64,000 nucleotides of DNA, from positions 1-64,000 of the forward strand of contig CAMPHR010000008.1 in NCBI GenBank assembly GCA_946886075.1. Reading direction: 5' to 3'. Each line of letters opens with the position of its first letter. Position 1 is the stretch's first letter. Position numbers and translations under genes: made by a program. The stretch is from an uncultured Novosphingobium sp. (lineage in GTDB: Bacteria > Pseudomonadota > Alphaproteobacteria > Sphingomonadales > Sphingomonadaceae). Of the stretch, positions 1-8,243 are shown piece by piece. The notes beneath the pieces are model-generated. The model ran no database searches. It was given only the letters and a program-made list of their open reading frames with translations, and was not told the origin of the DNA.

Positions 1-34
1 TCGCACTGGCGAGCTGAGCCCCCCACATCCCGTC

Positions 35-161
35 ATCCCAGCGAACGCTGGGATCTCAGGCCGGGCCAAGCCACCCATCCCCACCAACGTCATCCCAGCG
101 GAAGCTGGGATCTCAGGCCCCGTTACGCCACCCCTCCCAAGATTCCAGCTTCCGCTGGAAT
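35..161. repeat. Three short palindromic repeats (REP-like)
   Basis: Three small inverted repeats of one family lie in tandem: ATCCCAGCG/CGCTGGGAT at 35-54, ATCCCAGC/GCTGGGAT at 92-111, and ATTCCAGC/GCTGGAAT at 142-161. Each has a 2-4 base loop, and the first two are followed by CTCAGG. A fourth copy in opposite orientation is at 38666-38685. They fill the non-coding first 258 bases, in which I see nothing else. They look like dispersed REP elements rather than terminators, because no T-run follows the stems. Confidence 0.8.
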
Positions 162-258
162 GACGCCGGAACAATCGGCGGCGCTAAAACCCCCAACACA
201 CTTCCCACGCCCCGATCCCCCTCCTAAAAAGGTCCCACGCACCAACAAAAGAGGCGGC

Positions 259-1107
259 ATGGAAATCCTCATCTCCACCGATTGGCTCGCAACGGAACTG
301 GGCAAGGACGATCTCAAGATCCTCGACGCCAGCCTCTTCCTGCCCGGCACCCCGCGCGATCCTCGCGCCGAATTCGAAGCCGCACACATCCCCGGCGCCA
401 CCTATCTCGACCTCCCCAGCCTTTGCGATGCCGATGATCCGCGTCCCGGCATGTTGCCGAGCGATGCCTTCATGACCGAACGCTGCCGCGCGCTTGGCAT
501 CAACGCCGACAGCCGCGTCATCCTCTACGACAACAGCCCGACGCACAGCGCCGCCCGCGCCTGGTGGATGATGCGCCTCTATGGCGTGGGCAGCGCGGCC
601 GCGATCCTCGACGGTGGCCTGCCGAAGTGGATCGCCGAAGGCCGCCCGACGGAAAGCGGCTGGCCCGTCATACCGCGCGGTGACGCGACCGCTCGGCGCG
701 CGGAAGGTCAGGTCCGTACCAGGGACGATCTGCTCGCCAATCTCGACAGCCACGCCGCGCAAGTCCTCGACGCGCGCGGCGCGGCCCGCTTCACCGGCGA
801 GGAAAAGGAACCCCGCCCCGGCATGGCATCCGGCCACATCCCCGGCTCCCGCAACATTCCGTCCGCCTCACTCTTCAACCCCGACAACAGCATGAAGACG
901 GGTGAGGAACTGCGGCAGCTTTTCCTCGACGCAGGCACCGACTTCTCCCGCCCCATCATCACCAGCTGCGGCAGCGGCGTGACGGCCGCGATCATGCTTG
1001 CGGGACTCGAATTGCTCGGCAAGATCGACGTCACCCTCTATGACGGCAGCTGGTCGGAATGGGGGCTCGATCCCGCGACGCCCAAGGCGACAGGTCCGGC
1101 CGCATGA
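259..1107 (+). CDS. sseA: 3-mercaptopyruvate sulfurtransferase (rhodanese family)
   Basis: A 282-residue two-domain rhodanese-fold protein that transfers sulfur from 3-mercaptopyruvate to thiol acceptors or cyanide. The C-terminal domain carries the catalytic loop CGSGVT with the cysteine near residue 237; this mercaptopyruvate-type loop differs from the CRKGVT type of thiosulfate rhodaneses. The N-terminal domain lacks the catalytic cysteine, as usual. I chose the ATG at 259 because GAGGCGG lies just upstream and the protein then starts MEILISTDWLA, typical of the family; the frame stays open to 160 over repeat DNA. It overlaps metC by 4 bases (ATGA), so the two sulfur-metabolism genes are probably co-translated. 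Confidence 0.93.
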   Translation: MEILISTDWLATELGKDDLKILDASLFLPGTPRDPRAEFEAAHIPGATYLDLPSLCDADDPRPGMLPSDAFMTERCRALGINADSRVILYDNSPTHSAARAWWMMRLYGVGSAAAILDGGLPKWIAEGRPTESGWPVIPRGDATARRAEGQVRTRDDLLANLDSHAAQVLDARGAARFTGEEKEPRPGMASGHIPGSRNIPSASLFNPDNSMKTGEELRQLFLDAGTDFSRPIITSCGSGVTAAIMLAGLELLGKIDVTLYDGSWSEWGLDPATPKATGPAA

Positions 1108-2312
1108 GCAAGGACCGCAAAGCGCTCACCCAATTGGCGCAGGCCGGACGCAAACCGGAATGGACCGGCATGCCCGGCCAGCCCGGCGCGATCGTCAACC
1201 CACCCGTCTGGCGCGCCTCGACCATCCTCTATGACGATGTCGCCCATCTGCGCAGCGCCGCGCGCAGCAGCACGCACGAACGGCTCTTTTACGGCCGCAA
1301 GGGCACGCCCACAGCCTGGAGCCTGGCCGACGCGCTGACGGAGATGGAACCCGGCGCGGAAGGAACGATGCTCTTCCCCTCCGGCGTCGCCGCCATCGCC
1401 TGCGCGCTGCTCTCGGTCCTCAAGCCGGGCGACCAGCTGCTGATGGTCGACAGCGCCTACGACCCGACCCGCAACTTCTGCGAACAGATGCTAAAAAGTT
1501 ACGGTATCGAAACGGTTTACTATGACCCGCTCGCAAATTCCGTTTCAATTCGCCAATTCATCAATGAAAAAACCCGCGCCATTTTCCTGGAAAGCCCCGG
1601 CAGCCTGACTTTCGAAGTGCAGGACATCCCCGCCATCACCGCCCTCGCCAGGGAAAAAGGCATCGTCACCCTCCTCGACAATACCTGGGCCACGCCCTTC
1701 TTCTTCCCCGCCCTCGCCCACGGCGTCGACATCACCATCCTCGCCTGCACCAAATATATCGTCGGCCACAGCGACGTCATGCTCGGCTCCGTCACCGCGA
1801 CCCCGGAGTTTTTCCCCAAGCTCCGCCAAACCGCTTATCTCCTCGGCCAGATGGTCAGCCCGGATGACGCCTGGCTCGCCAGCCGCGGCCTTCGCACCTT
1901 GGGCGTTCGCCTCAACCAGCATCAGGAGAGCGCGCTCCAGATCGCCCGCTGGCTCGCCGACCAACCCGACGTCGCCCGCGTCCTTCACCCGGCGCTGCCA
2001 AGCTGTCCCGGCCATGAAAATTGGGTACGCGACTTCATCGGCTCCAGCGGCCTCTTCAGCTTCGTCCTCAAAGGCGGCGATGAGGCGGCTCGCGCAGCCT
2101 TGATCGACGGCCTCGACCATTTCGGCATCGGCTATAGCTGGGGCGGGTTCGAAAGCCTCGCCCTCCCGGTCGATCCTGCACGCTACCGCACCGCGACCAG
2201 CTGGCAAGCGGAAGGCCCGCTCGTCCGGCTGCAGATCGGCTTGGAGGACCCCGCCGACCTGATCGCCGACCTTGATGCCGGCCTCGCCCGCTTCCGCGAG
2301 GTTCGGGGATGA
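1104..2312 (+). CDS. metC: Cystathionine beta-lyase
   Basis: A 402-residue PLP-dependent Cys/Met-metabolism enzyme that cleaves cystathionine to homocysteine, pyruvate and ammonia in methionine synthesis. The PLP lysine is K217 in TKYIVGHSD, and SPGSLTFEVQD and LDNTWATP are family signatures; the SPGS-LTFE segment favours beta-lyase over gamma-synthase. The ATG at 1104 overlaps the sseA stop (ATGA), and the stop overlaps the next start in the same way, giving a tightly coupled sseA-metC-mscS unit. Substrate choice within this family is hard to fix from sequence alone, so related lyase activities remain possible. Confidence 0.9.
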   Translation: MSKDRKALTQLAQAGRKPEWTGMPGQPGAIVNPPVWRASTILYDDVAHLRSAARSSTHERLFYGRKGTPTAWSLADALTEMEPGAEGTMLFPSGVAAIACALLSVLKPGDQLLMVDSAYDPTRNFCEQMLKSYGIETVYYDPLANSVSIRQFINEKTRAIFLESPGSLTFEVQDIPAITALAREKGIVTLLDNTWATPFFFPALAHGVDITILACTKYIVGHSDVMLGSVTATPEFFPKLRQTAYLLGQMVSPDDAWLASRGLRTLGVRLNQHQESALQIARWLADQPDVARVLHPALPSCPGHENWVRDFIGSSGLFSFVLKGGDEAARAALIDGLDHFGIGYSWGGFESLALPVDPARYRTATSWQAEGPLVRLQIGLEDPADLIADLDAGLARFREVRG

Positions 2313-3601
2313 ACGAGGGCTTTCCCTCCCTGCTCGCTCTGCTGCCGGGTAATCCGGCGATCGTCCATCCCCTGGTTGCGCTGACGCTCGCCGCCATTCT
2401 CTTCCTGATCGCGGACGGCACCGCCCATATAGCAGCCCCGCGCCTGCGACGCCGGGCGCGGCCGTTGGGCGAGGCGCTGGCTGGACATTTGCGTCCGATC
2501 CTGCGCCATGGGCTGGCGAGCGGACTGTTTGCCCTCGCAGCCGCGCTCTGGCCGGTCGGCGCGCTCGCCCATCTCATCCTTGGCGCCGCGCTTGCCCTTT
2601 CGGTCGCCTTGTTCGCGACCCACATCCTGCGCAGCCTCGCCATTCCCCGTTGGGCGGTCGTCCCTCTTGCCCTACTGCTATTCGTCACCGTGCTATCCGG
2701 CAGCAGCGGCGGCTTTGCCCCGGTCGCAGACATGCTGGATGGCATCGGCGTCGATCTTGGCAAGCGGCGCGTGACCCTGCTCGGCCTGTTCAGTACCGCG
2801 GCCATCTGCGTCCTGCTCTTCGCGCTGGTGCGGCTGGCCAATCGCCTGTTCGCTCGCAGCATCGGACGCGCCAAAGGGCTCGACGCCACGCAAAAGCTGC
2901 TCGCGCAAAAGCTCGCCGCGATCGGAGCCGTGGTCGCCGCCTTCTTCATCGGCATCGACCTGCTTGGCATCGACCTTACCGCCTTCGCGGTATTTTCGGG
3001 CGCGCTCGGCCTCGCCGTCGGCTTCGGCTTGCAAAAGACTTTCGGCAATCTGTTCGCCGGGATCATCCTGCTCATGGACCGCTCCATCAAGCCGGGCGAC
3101 GTCATAGTCGTCGGCGACAGCTTCGGTTGGGTGAACAAGATCGGCGTGCGTGCCGTCTCCGTCCTGACGCGCGACGGCAAGGAGCATCTGATCCCGAACG
3201 AGAATTTGATGACGCAGGAGGTCGAGAACTGGTCCTATTCCGACCGCAACGTCCGGGTCCGCATCCCCGTCGGCGTCGGCTATGACAGCGACCTCAAGCT
3301 CGCACAGGAGCTGATGCTCCGCGCTGCGCAGGAAAGCCCGCGCGTCTTGCGCAACCCCAAGCCGAATGTGTGGCTGACTAATTTCGGCGAGAATCGCGTC
3401 GAGCATGACATTCTGGTTTGGATCAGCGACCCGGAAAGCGGCGTTGGCAACGTCAAATCAGATGTGCTGAACCGCATCTGGATGCTCTTCCGCGATCACG
3501 GCATCAACATCCCCTATCCTCAGCGCGTCATTCACGATCCTAACCGAGCTTTGTTGCAGAGTAGCAACATTTCAGCATCAAAAGATAATATACAGCAATA
3601 A
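2309..3601 (+). CDS. MscS-family mechanosensitive ion channel
   Basis: A 430-residue inner-membrane protein. The N-terminal half holds several hydrophobic segments. The last one, before the beta domain, has the glycine/alanine-rich pore helix (AFAVFSGALGLAVGFGLQK), followed by NLFAGIILLMDRSIKPGDV, the MscS hallmark. The C-terminal alpha/beta domain is cytoplasmic. These channels release solutes on hypo-osmotic shock. It is larger than E. coli MscS (286 residues) because of extra N-terminal membrane helices. It starts inside the metC stop (ATGA). The link to sulfur genes is positional only. Confidence 0.9.
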   Translation: MNEGFPSLLALLPGNPAIVHPLVALTLAAILFLIADGTAHIAAPRLRRRARPLGEALAGHLRPILRHGLASGLFALAAALWPVGALAHLILGAALALSVALFATHILRSLAIPRWAVVPLALLLFVTVLSGSSGGFAPVADMLDGIGVDLGKRRVTLLGLFSTAAICVLLFALVRLANRLFARSIGRAKGLDATQKLLAQKLAAIGAVVAAFFIGIDLLGIDLTAFAVFSGALGLAVGFGLQKTFGNLFAGIILLMDRSIKPGDVIVVGDSFGWVNKIGVRAVSVLTRDGKEHLIPNENLMTQEVENWSYSDRNVRVRIPVGVGYDSDLKLAQELMLRAAQESPRVLRNPKPNVWLTNFGENRVEHDILVWISDPESGVGNVKSDVLNRIWMLFRDHGINIPYPQRVIHDPNRALLQSSNISASKDNIQQ

Positions 3602-3734
3602 ACCCTTGTGCAGCGCGGCATGCGTCGGCATGCCCTCATCTGTTCAGGTCATCCGATCCGGCCCTTTTCGGGAATAGAGATACGGAATCCTGACGCAGGC
3701 GGGACCATCGCAGAACACCACCAAGGGGAATCTC

Positions 3735-4481
3735 ATGCGTAAGTCCATTCTCGGCCTCTCGGCCGTCGCTCTTGCTGTCTTGTCCGTTCCGGCATTCGCC
3801 CAGGACGAAGCTGCTCCGGCACTCACCGTCACTGGCAGCGCTGCCGTCGTGTCGGACTATCGCTTCCGCGGCATCTCGCAGAGCGACAAGCGTTTCGCCC
3901 TGCAGGGTGGCCTCACTGTCACCCATGAGTCGGGCTTCTATGTTTCGACCTGGGGCTCTTCGATCGATGACTATGTCGCCGCTGGCAGCGACCAAGAACT
4001 CGACCTGATCGCGGGATATTCGAGGACCTTTGGTGCGGCGACCGTCGATGTCGGCGTCCTCTATTATTACTATCCCGGCTCGGGCGGCGCGAACACAGAC
4101 TTTGTCGAGCCCTATGCGTCGATCAAGGGCACCTTCGGCCCGGCTACGGCGAAGCTGAGCGCCGCCTACGCGCCCAAGTCGCGCGCCCTTTCTGTCGATG
4201 GCGGCCTGACCCGCGAAGACAATCTCTATGTCGCGGGCGACCTCGCGGCTAGCGTTCCCAACACGCCGCTGGGCGTTTCGGCGCATCTCGGCCACAGCTT
4301 CGGTCCCAGCTATCTGACAATCGGTGACGAATATACCGATTGGAGCGTTGGTGCGACTTACACCTGGAGCCACCTGACCTTCGGCGTCAGCTATGTGGAC
4401 ACCGACAAGTCGCTCTACAGCCCCAGCGGCCGTAACATCAGCAAGGCTGGCGTCGTGGGATCGATCACCGCGTCCTTCTGA
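3735..4481 (+). CDS. TorF-family putative outer-membrane porin
   Basis: A 248-residue secreted protein. The first 22-23 residues form a signal peptide (MRKSILGLSAVALAVLSVPA, then FAQ). The mature part is built of alternating beta-strands rich in aromatic residues and ends in phenylalanine (ITASF), as outer-membrane barrels do. The opening VTGSAAVVSDYRFRGISQSD is characteristic of the TIGR02001 (TorF) family, whose substrate is not settled. AAGGGGAATCTC ahead of the ATG is a well-spaced ribosome-binding site. The gene stands alone and ends in a clear terminator. Confidence 0.88.
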   Translation: MRKSILGLSAVALAVLSVPAFAQDEAAPALTVTGSAAVVSDYRFRGISQSDKRFALQGGLTVTHESGFYVSTWGSSIDDYVAAGSDQELDLIAGYSRTFGAATVDVGVLYYYYPGSGGANTDFVEPYASIKGTFGPATAKLSAAYAPKSRALSVDGGLTREDNLYVAGDLAASVPNTPLGVSAHLGHSFGPSYLTIGDEYTDWSVGATYTWSHLTFGVSYVDTDKSLYSPSGRNISKAGVVGSITASF

Positions 4482-4501
4482 TCACAGCCGTTCATTCCAG
4501 G

Positions 4502-4533
4502 AAAGGCCGCAATCCGCGCGATCGCGGCCTTTT
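4502..4533 (+). terminator. Rho-independent terminator after the TorF-type gene
   Basis: A perfect 9-bp stem AAAGGCCGC/GCGGCCTTT with a 13-base loop, ending in a short T-run, 20 bases after the stop codon. Confidence 0.82.
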
Positions 4534-4589
4534 CCATGCCCTCAGCTTTCTGGCTCGCGCAGCTTCATCCGCGCGCCTATATAGGCGCC

Positions 4590-5102
4590 ATGTGCGCGTT
4601 CCTGCTGTTCCTGATCTTCGCCGCCACGGTCGCTGCGATGGAGGGCTTTGCCTATGTCATGCATCGCTGGGTGATGCACGGGCCCGGCTGGTTCCTGCAT
4701 GCCAGCCATCATCGTCCCCGCACCGGCATGTGGGAAGCGAACGACCTTTATTTCGTGATTTTCGCGCTGCCGTCGATCCTGCTTCTGCTGGGCGGCGTGC
4801 AACTGGGCTGGGGCGATTGGGCGACCGCATGCGGCGCGGGAATCGCGGCTTATGGCCTCATCTATCTCGGCTTTCACGACATCCTCGTTCATCAGCGGAT
4901 CGCGCATCGCCATGTCTCCCGCTCCCGCTATATGAAGCGGATCGTTCAGGCGCACAGGCTGCATCATGCAGTCGAAACCCGCGAGGGCTGCGTCAGCTTC
5001 GGCTTCCTGGTCGCCCCACGGCCGGAAGAATTAAAACGGCAACTCGCGCAGGAAGGGCGTAAGGGCGTGCGGAAAGCGCGCGGCCTCGTGGAAGCCGAGT
5101 GA
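4590..5102 (+). CDS. crtZ: Beta-carotene hydroxylase
   Basis: A 170-residue membrane di-iron hydroxylase that adds 3- and 3'-hydroxyls to beta-carotene to give zeaxanthin. The family histidine motifs are present: HRWVMH (H25, H30), HASHH (H37, H40, H41), HDILVH (H96, H101) with H106, and HRLHH (H122-H126), with hydrophobic helices between them. I chose the ATG at 4590 (MCAFLLFL) because upstream in-frame codons fall near the preceding terminator and the length then matches CrtZ proteins (about 160-175). It lies about 28 kb from the crtY-crtI-crtB operon, so it is under separate control. Confidence 0.92.
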   Translation: MCAFLLFLIFAATVAAMEGFAYVMHRWVMHGPGWFLHASHHRPRTGMWEANDLYFVIFALPSILLLLGGVQLGWGDWATACGAGIAAYGLIYLGFHDILVHQRIAHRHVSRSRYMKRIVQAHRLHHAVETREGCVSFGFLVAPRPEELKRQLAQEGRKGVRKARGLVEAE

Positions 5103-5149
5103 GCGACAGCTTCACTTGCATTCCGCCGATCTGCCCAGCGGCAAGCTGA

Positions 5150-5779
5150 ATGGCGCGCATCGGCCTTCTGGGCGGCTCCTTCAATCCGGCGCACGGCGGC
5201 CATCGCGCGATCTCGTTATTCGCGGCGGAGGCCCTGCGGCTGGACGAAGTGTGGTGGCTAGTCTCACCCGGCAATCCGCTCAAGCCGCGCGCGGGGATGG
5301 CATCGCTTCCTGCTCGGCTCGCCCATGCCCGCCATATCGCTCGCGCAGCGCCGATTCGCCCGACCGCGATCGAGCAATTGCTTGGCACACGATACACCGT
5401 TGATTCGCTGAAAAAGGTAAGGCGACGCTTCCCCCGGAACCAGTTCATCTGGCTGATGGGCGCGGACAATCTTGCCCAGTTCGGCCAGTGGAAGGATTGG
5501 CGCGGCATCGCGCGACAGATGCCCATTGCCGTAATCGCCCGGCCCGGCTATGATAGTGGTACCCGTGGCTCTGGGGCCATGGCCTGGCTGCGGCGTTTCG
5601 TCCGGCCCGCGCGCCAGAGTGCAGACTGGACGGATTGGAGACCGCCGGCGCTTGTGCTTCTGCGCTTTCGCCCTGATCCAAGATCGGCGACCCTGCTGCG
5701 GCAGGCGAAACCCCTCTGGCATCGCGAATATGAACATGCACGCGTGCGCGATCCGCTCACGCGCCGGTTGATTGTCTAG
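5150..5779 (+). CDS. nadD: Nicotinate-nucleotide adenylyltransferase
   Basis: A 209-residue nucleotidyltransferase that adenylates nicotinate mononucleotide to deamido-NAD. The N-terminus has GGSFNPAHGGH with the HxGH-type nucleotide-binding motif (HGGH), and the C-terminus has the SATLLR version of the SSTxIR motif. The length is normal. It begins the conserved nadD-rsfS-rlmH-envC series found in many proteobacteria; rsfS follows after 12 bases. Confidence 0.93.
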   Translation: MARIGLLGGSFNPAHGGHRAISLFAAEALRLDEVWWLVSPGNPLKPRAGMASLPARLAHARHIARAAPIRPTAIEQLLGTRYTVDSLKKVRRRFPRNQFIWLMGADNLAQFGQWKDWRGIARQMPIAVIARPGYDSGTRGSGAMAWLRRFVRPARQSADWTDWRPPALVLLRFRPDPRSATLLRQAKPLWHREYEHARVRDPLTRRLIV

Positions 5780-5791
5780 AATGGAGCATTT

Positions 5792-6181
5792 TTGACCAGA
5801 CCTGATCCTGCCAACGACCCGGCCCATGATGCCGACAGCGTTGCCGCCCTGCACGACCTTGTCCTGAAATCGCTCGACGATGACCAGGCGCAGGAAACCA
5901 TCTCCATCCCGCTTGAAGGCAAAAGCAGCATTGCCGACCATATGGTGATCGCCAGCGGGCGTTCATCGCGTCAGGTCGCGTCGATGGCGCAGAAGCTTGC
6001 CGAGCGCATCAAGCAGGCCACCGGCCGCTCCGCGCGTGTCGAGGGGCTGCCGGTCGCCGACTGGGTGCTGATCGATGCAGGCGATGTGATCGTCCATCTG
6101 TTCCGGCCGGAAGTGCGCAGCTTCTACAATCTGGAACGGATGTGGGGCTTTGTCGACGCACCGATGGCTGGCACGGCCTAA
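5792..6181 (+). CDS. rsfS: Ribosomal silencing factor RsfS
   Basis: A 129-residue DUF143/Iojap family protein that binds ribosomal protein L14 and blocks subunit joining in starvation. Signatures are SIADHMVIASGRSSRQV and GLPVADWVLIDAGDVIVHLF. The start is a TTG: no in-frame ATG occurs before the conserved core, and GGAG lies six bases upstream of the TTG. A nearby ATG at 5781 is out of frame and stops at once. It sits between nadD and rlmH, its usual place. Confidence 0.92.
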   Translation: MTRPDPANDPAHDADSVAALHDLVLKSLDDDQAQETISIPLEGKSSIADHMVIASGRSSRQVASMAQKLAERIKQATGRSARVEGLPVADWVLIDAGDVIVHLFRPEVRSFYNLERMWGFVDAPMAGTA

Positions 6182-6261
6182 AGGCTTCCGGCATCGGCCT
6201 CGTCTCGCCGATGCAAGCAGCCCTTCGACAAGCGCGCGCTGAACCGTTAGGAGCGTGAGCC

Positions 6262-6684
6262 ATGCTCCTCCACATCATCGCGCGCGGCAAGATCGGGCGT
6301 TCGGCCGAAGCAGAGCTGGTCGAACGCTATGTAAGGCGGCTGACCATGCCGCACAGGATCACCGAGCTGCCCGACCGAGGCGGCAAGCTGCCCCAGGCGG
6401 CGGCGGGTACGATCACGGTGATGCTCGACGAAAAAGGTCGCCAGCTCAGCTCCATGGACTTCGCCAAGCGGCTTGAGGGCTGGCGAGACCAGGGTGCCCG
6501 CGAATGCCGCTTCCTGATCGGCGCGGCGGACGGCTTTGATGATGAAGCCCGCGCAGGCGCCGACCTGCTGATCGCCTTTGGCGCGATGACCTGGCCGCAC
6601 ATGATGGCCCGCGCCATGCTGGCCGAACAGTTATGGCGCGCCTGCTCGATCCTTTCCGGCCACCCCTATCATCGCGAAGGCTGA
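6262..6684 (+). CDS. rlmH: 23S rRNA (pseudouridine1915-N3)-methyltransferase
   Basis: A 140-residue SPOUT methyltransferase that modifies pseudouridine 1915 in helix 69 of 23S rRNA. The C-terminal half contains FLIGAADGF, the MTWPHMMARAMLAEQLWRA segment and the terminal GHPYHRE, all typical; LDEKGRQLSS is the conserved central motif. GGAG lies about eight bases ahead of the ATG. Its partner gene rsfS is just upstream. Confidence 0.94.
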   Translation: MLLHIIARGKIGRSAEAELVERYVRRLTMPHRITELPDRGGKLPQAAAGTITVMLDEKGRQLSSMDFAKRLEGWRDQGARECRFLIGAADGFDDEARAGADLLIAFGAMTWPHMMARAMLAEQLWRACSILSGHPYHREG

Positions 6685-6769
6685 TGCCGCCGCGGCTCGA
6701 CATCGGCTGCGGTTTATGCCTAGTCAAACAGTACCGGTCCCAAAAACAAAGACCGGCAGGGGGCAAGGG

Positions 6770-8005
6770 GTGAAAAGGTCAGCGGCCTTCGCGGCGATCA
6801 TTGGTAGCGCAGCGGTCATCGCCGCCGCGCGCCTGACCGCCGCGCCTCAGGCAGGCATTATCCTCAGTGGCACTGGCGAAACCAGCCTGCGCCAGGAGCA
6901 GGCGGCGCTGAAAGCCGCACGCATCCAGTCGGAACGAGCGCGCGAACGCTCGCAACGGTTGGAACAGCAAGCCACTGCCGCGCGAGACGAGGCCGAACAG
7001 GCGCGTCGGCGCGCCGCCGCCATGGCCGCACGCATCCAGCAGGCCGAGGCAGACATTCAGGCGGCGCAGGCGCGCATCGCCATCATCGCCCGCATGCAGC
7101 GCGCCCAAACCGCCCGGCTTGCCGCAAAGCAGGAGCCCGTCGTCCGCCTGACCGCCGCGTTGCAAATGATGGCCCGGCGGCCGATCGCCCTCGCGCTGGT
7201 GCAGCCGGGATCGCTGAGCGACGCCGTCCACATGCGCGCCGTGTTGGGGCAGATCCTGCCGGTCATCCAAGAGCGCACCGCTGGCCTGCGCGCCGAACTG
7301 CAGCGCAGCCGCGCCCTGCGTGCCACCGCTGAACAGGCCACCGCATCGCTAGCACAAAGCCAGGCTGACCTGCGCACCGGGCAAGCCGCGTTGCGCACGC
7401 TCGAAGCGCAAAAGCGGCTCGCGGAAAAGGATTATCGCTCCAACGCCAATCTGGAAAGCGACCGCGCCTTGGCGCTGGGCGAACGCGCGCGGGACATCGT
7501 CGACCTGATGGACCGGCTCCAGGCGGCAGGCGACCTGCGCGATGAGTTGGCGGCGCTCCCCGGCCCGCTTCTCCGCCCCGCAAGGCCGGACCTCGCCATC
7601 GCATCTTCACCCCCACGGCAGCGCGACCCTGCCGGACCGCCGCCCTATCGCCTGCCGGTAATGGGCCAGCTCGTCACCGGCATGGGCGAGCTATCGGAAA
7701 GCGGCGTCCGGTCGCGCGGCCTCACCATCGCTACCCAATCCGGCGCGCTTGCCGTCGCACCGACGGCGGGACGCGTCGTCTTCGCCGGGCCGTATCGCGG
7801 CTATGGCCAAATCATCATTCTGGATCATGGCGGCGGCTGGACCACCCTGATCACCGGGCTGCAACGCCTGTCTGCCACGGTTGGTGACAGCGTGCGTCAG
7901 GGCGATCCCTTGGGCAATGCCGCTAATGGGCGGGCGAGCATTACAGTCGAACTGCGCCGCAATGGTCGTCCCGTCGACATCGTGCCGCTGATCGGGCTCG
8001 GTTGA
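6770..8005 (+). CDS. envC: EnvC-type murein hydrolase activator (LytM domain)
   Basis: About 411 residues: a signal-anchor-like N-terminus, a long Arg/Ala/Gln-rich coiled coil over the first 60 percent, and a C-terminal LytM/peptidase M23 fold (VAPTAGRVVFAGPYRGYGQI, LDHGGGWTTLITGL). The zinc ligands of active M23 enzymes are not visible (no HxxxD and no HxH), as in EnvC, which activates periplasmic amidases instead of cutting peptidoglycan itself. I chose the GTG at 6770 because AGGGGG lies six bases upstream and the product then begins with the export signal; an ATG at 6716 would add 18 polar residues. The ctpA gene that usually follows is absent. Confidence 0.85.
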   Translation: MKRSAAFAAIIGSAAVIAAARLTAAPQAGIILSGTGETSLRQEQAALKAARIQSERARERSQRLEQQATAARDEAEQARRRAAAMAARIQQAEADIQAAQARIAIIARMQRAQTARLAAKQEPVVRLTAALQMMARRPIALALVQPGSLSDAVHMRAVLGQILPVIQERTAGLRAELQRSRALRATAEQATASLAQSQADLRTGQAALRTLEAQKRLAEKDYRSNANLESDRALALGERARDIVDLMDRLQAAGDLRDELAALPGPLLRPARPDLAIASSPPRQRDPAGPPPYRLPVMGQLVTGMGELSESGVRSRGLTIATQSGALAVAPTAGRVVFAGPYRGYGQIIILDHGGGWTTLITGLQRLSATVGDSVRQGDPLGNAANGRASITVELRRNGRPVDIVPLIGLG

Positions 8006-8010
8006 GAGCT

Positions 8011-8034
8011 CTGCCCCGCCCTGGATCGGGGCAG
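8011..8034. repeat. Hairpin after envC
   Basis: A perfect 8-bp inverted repeat CTGCCCCG/CGGGGCAG with an 8-base loop begins 5 bases after the envC stop. No T-run follows, so it may be a weak terminator, an mRNA 3'-end stabiliser or a repeat element. Confidence 0.55.
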
Positions 8035-8137
8035 GCGCGTTTCAGTAGAGCCCGCACTAACGGCATTAGCCCGTTGCGCGATCCAGCACACGAAGCCTCA
8101 GAGCTGCGTGCTTTAAATCGGCACCACCTTCTAACTC

Positions 8138-8213
8138 CGTTCGCCCTGAGGTTGTCGAAGGGCTCTACTTCTTGTGAGGAAGTGAAGGGCCCCGACAAGC
8201 CCAGCCCGAACGG
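8138..8213. repeat. Composite palindromic repeat (CCGTTCGCCCTGAG family)
   Basis: Two inverted half-elements, CCGTTCGCCCTGAGGTTG and the opposing GACAAGCCCAGCCCGAACGG, flank an inner hairpin made of CTTCTT/GAGGAAG. Related copies occur at 45829-45861 and 58567-58592. It lies between convergent genes, so it may also act as a transcription end. Apart from this and the hairpin at 8011, the 238-base gap holds nothing I recognise. Confidence 0.7.
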
Positions 8214-8243
8214 TTGAGTGATCGAGGTCAAGGGCACAAAGCC

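Noticed and set aside
2068..3180. 370-codon open frame on the minus strand
   Set aside because: Antisense to metC and the MscS gene; Arg/Ser/Pro-rich shadow.
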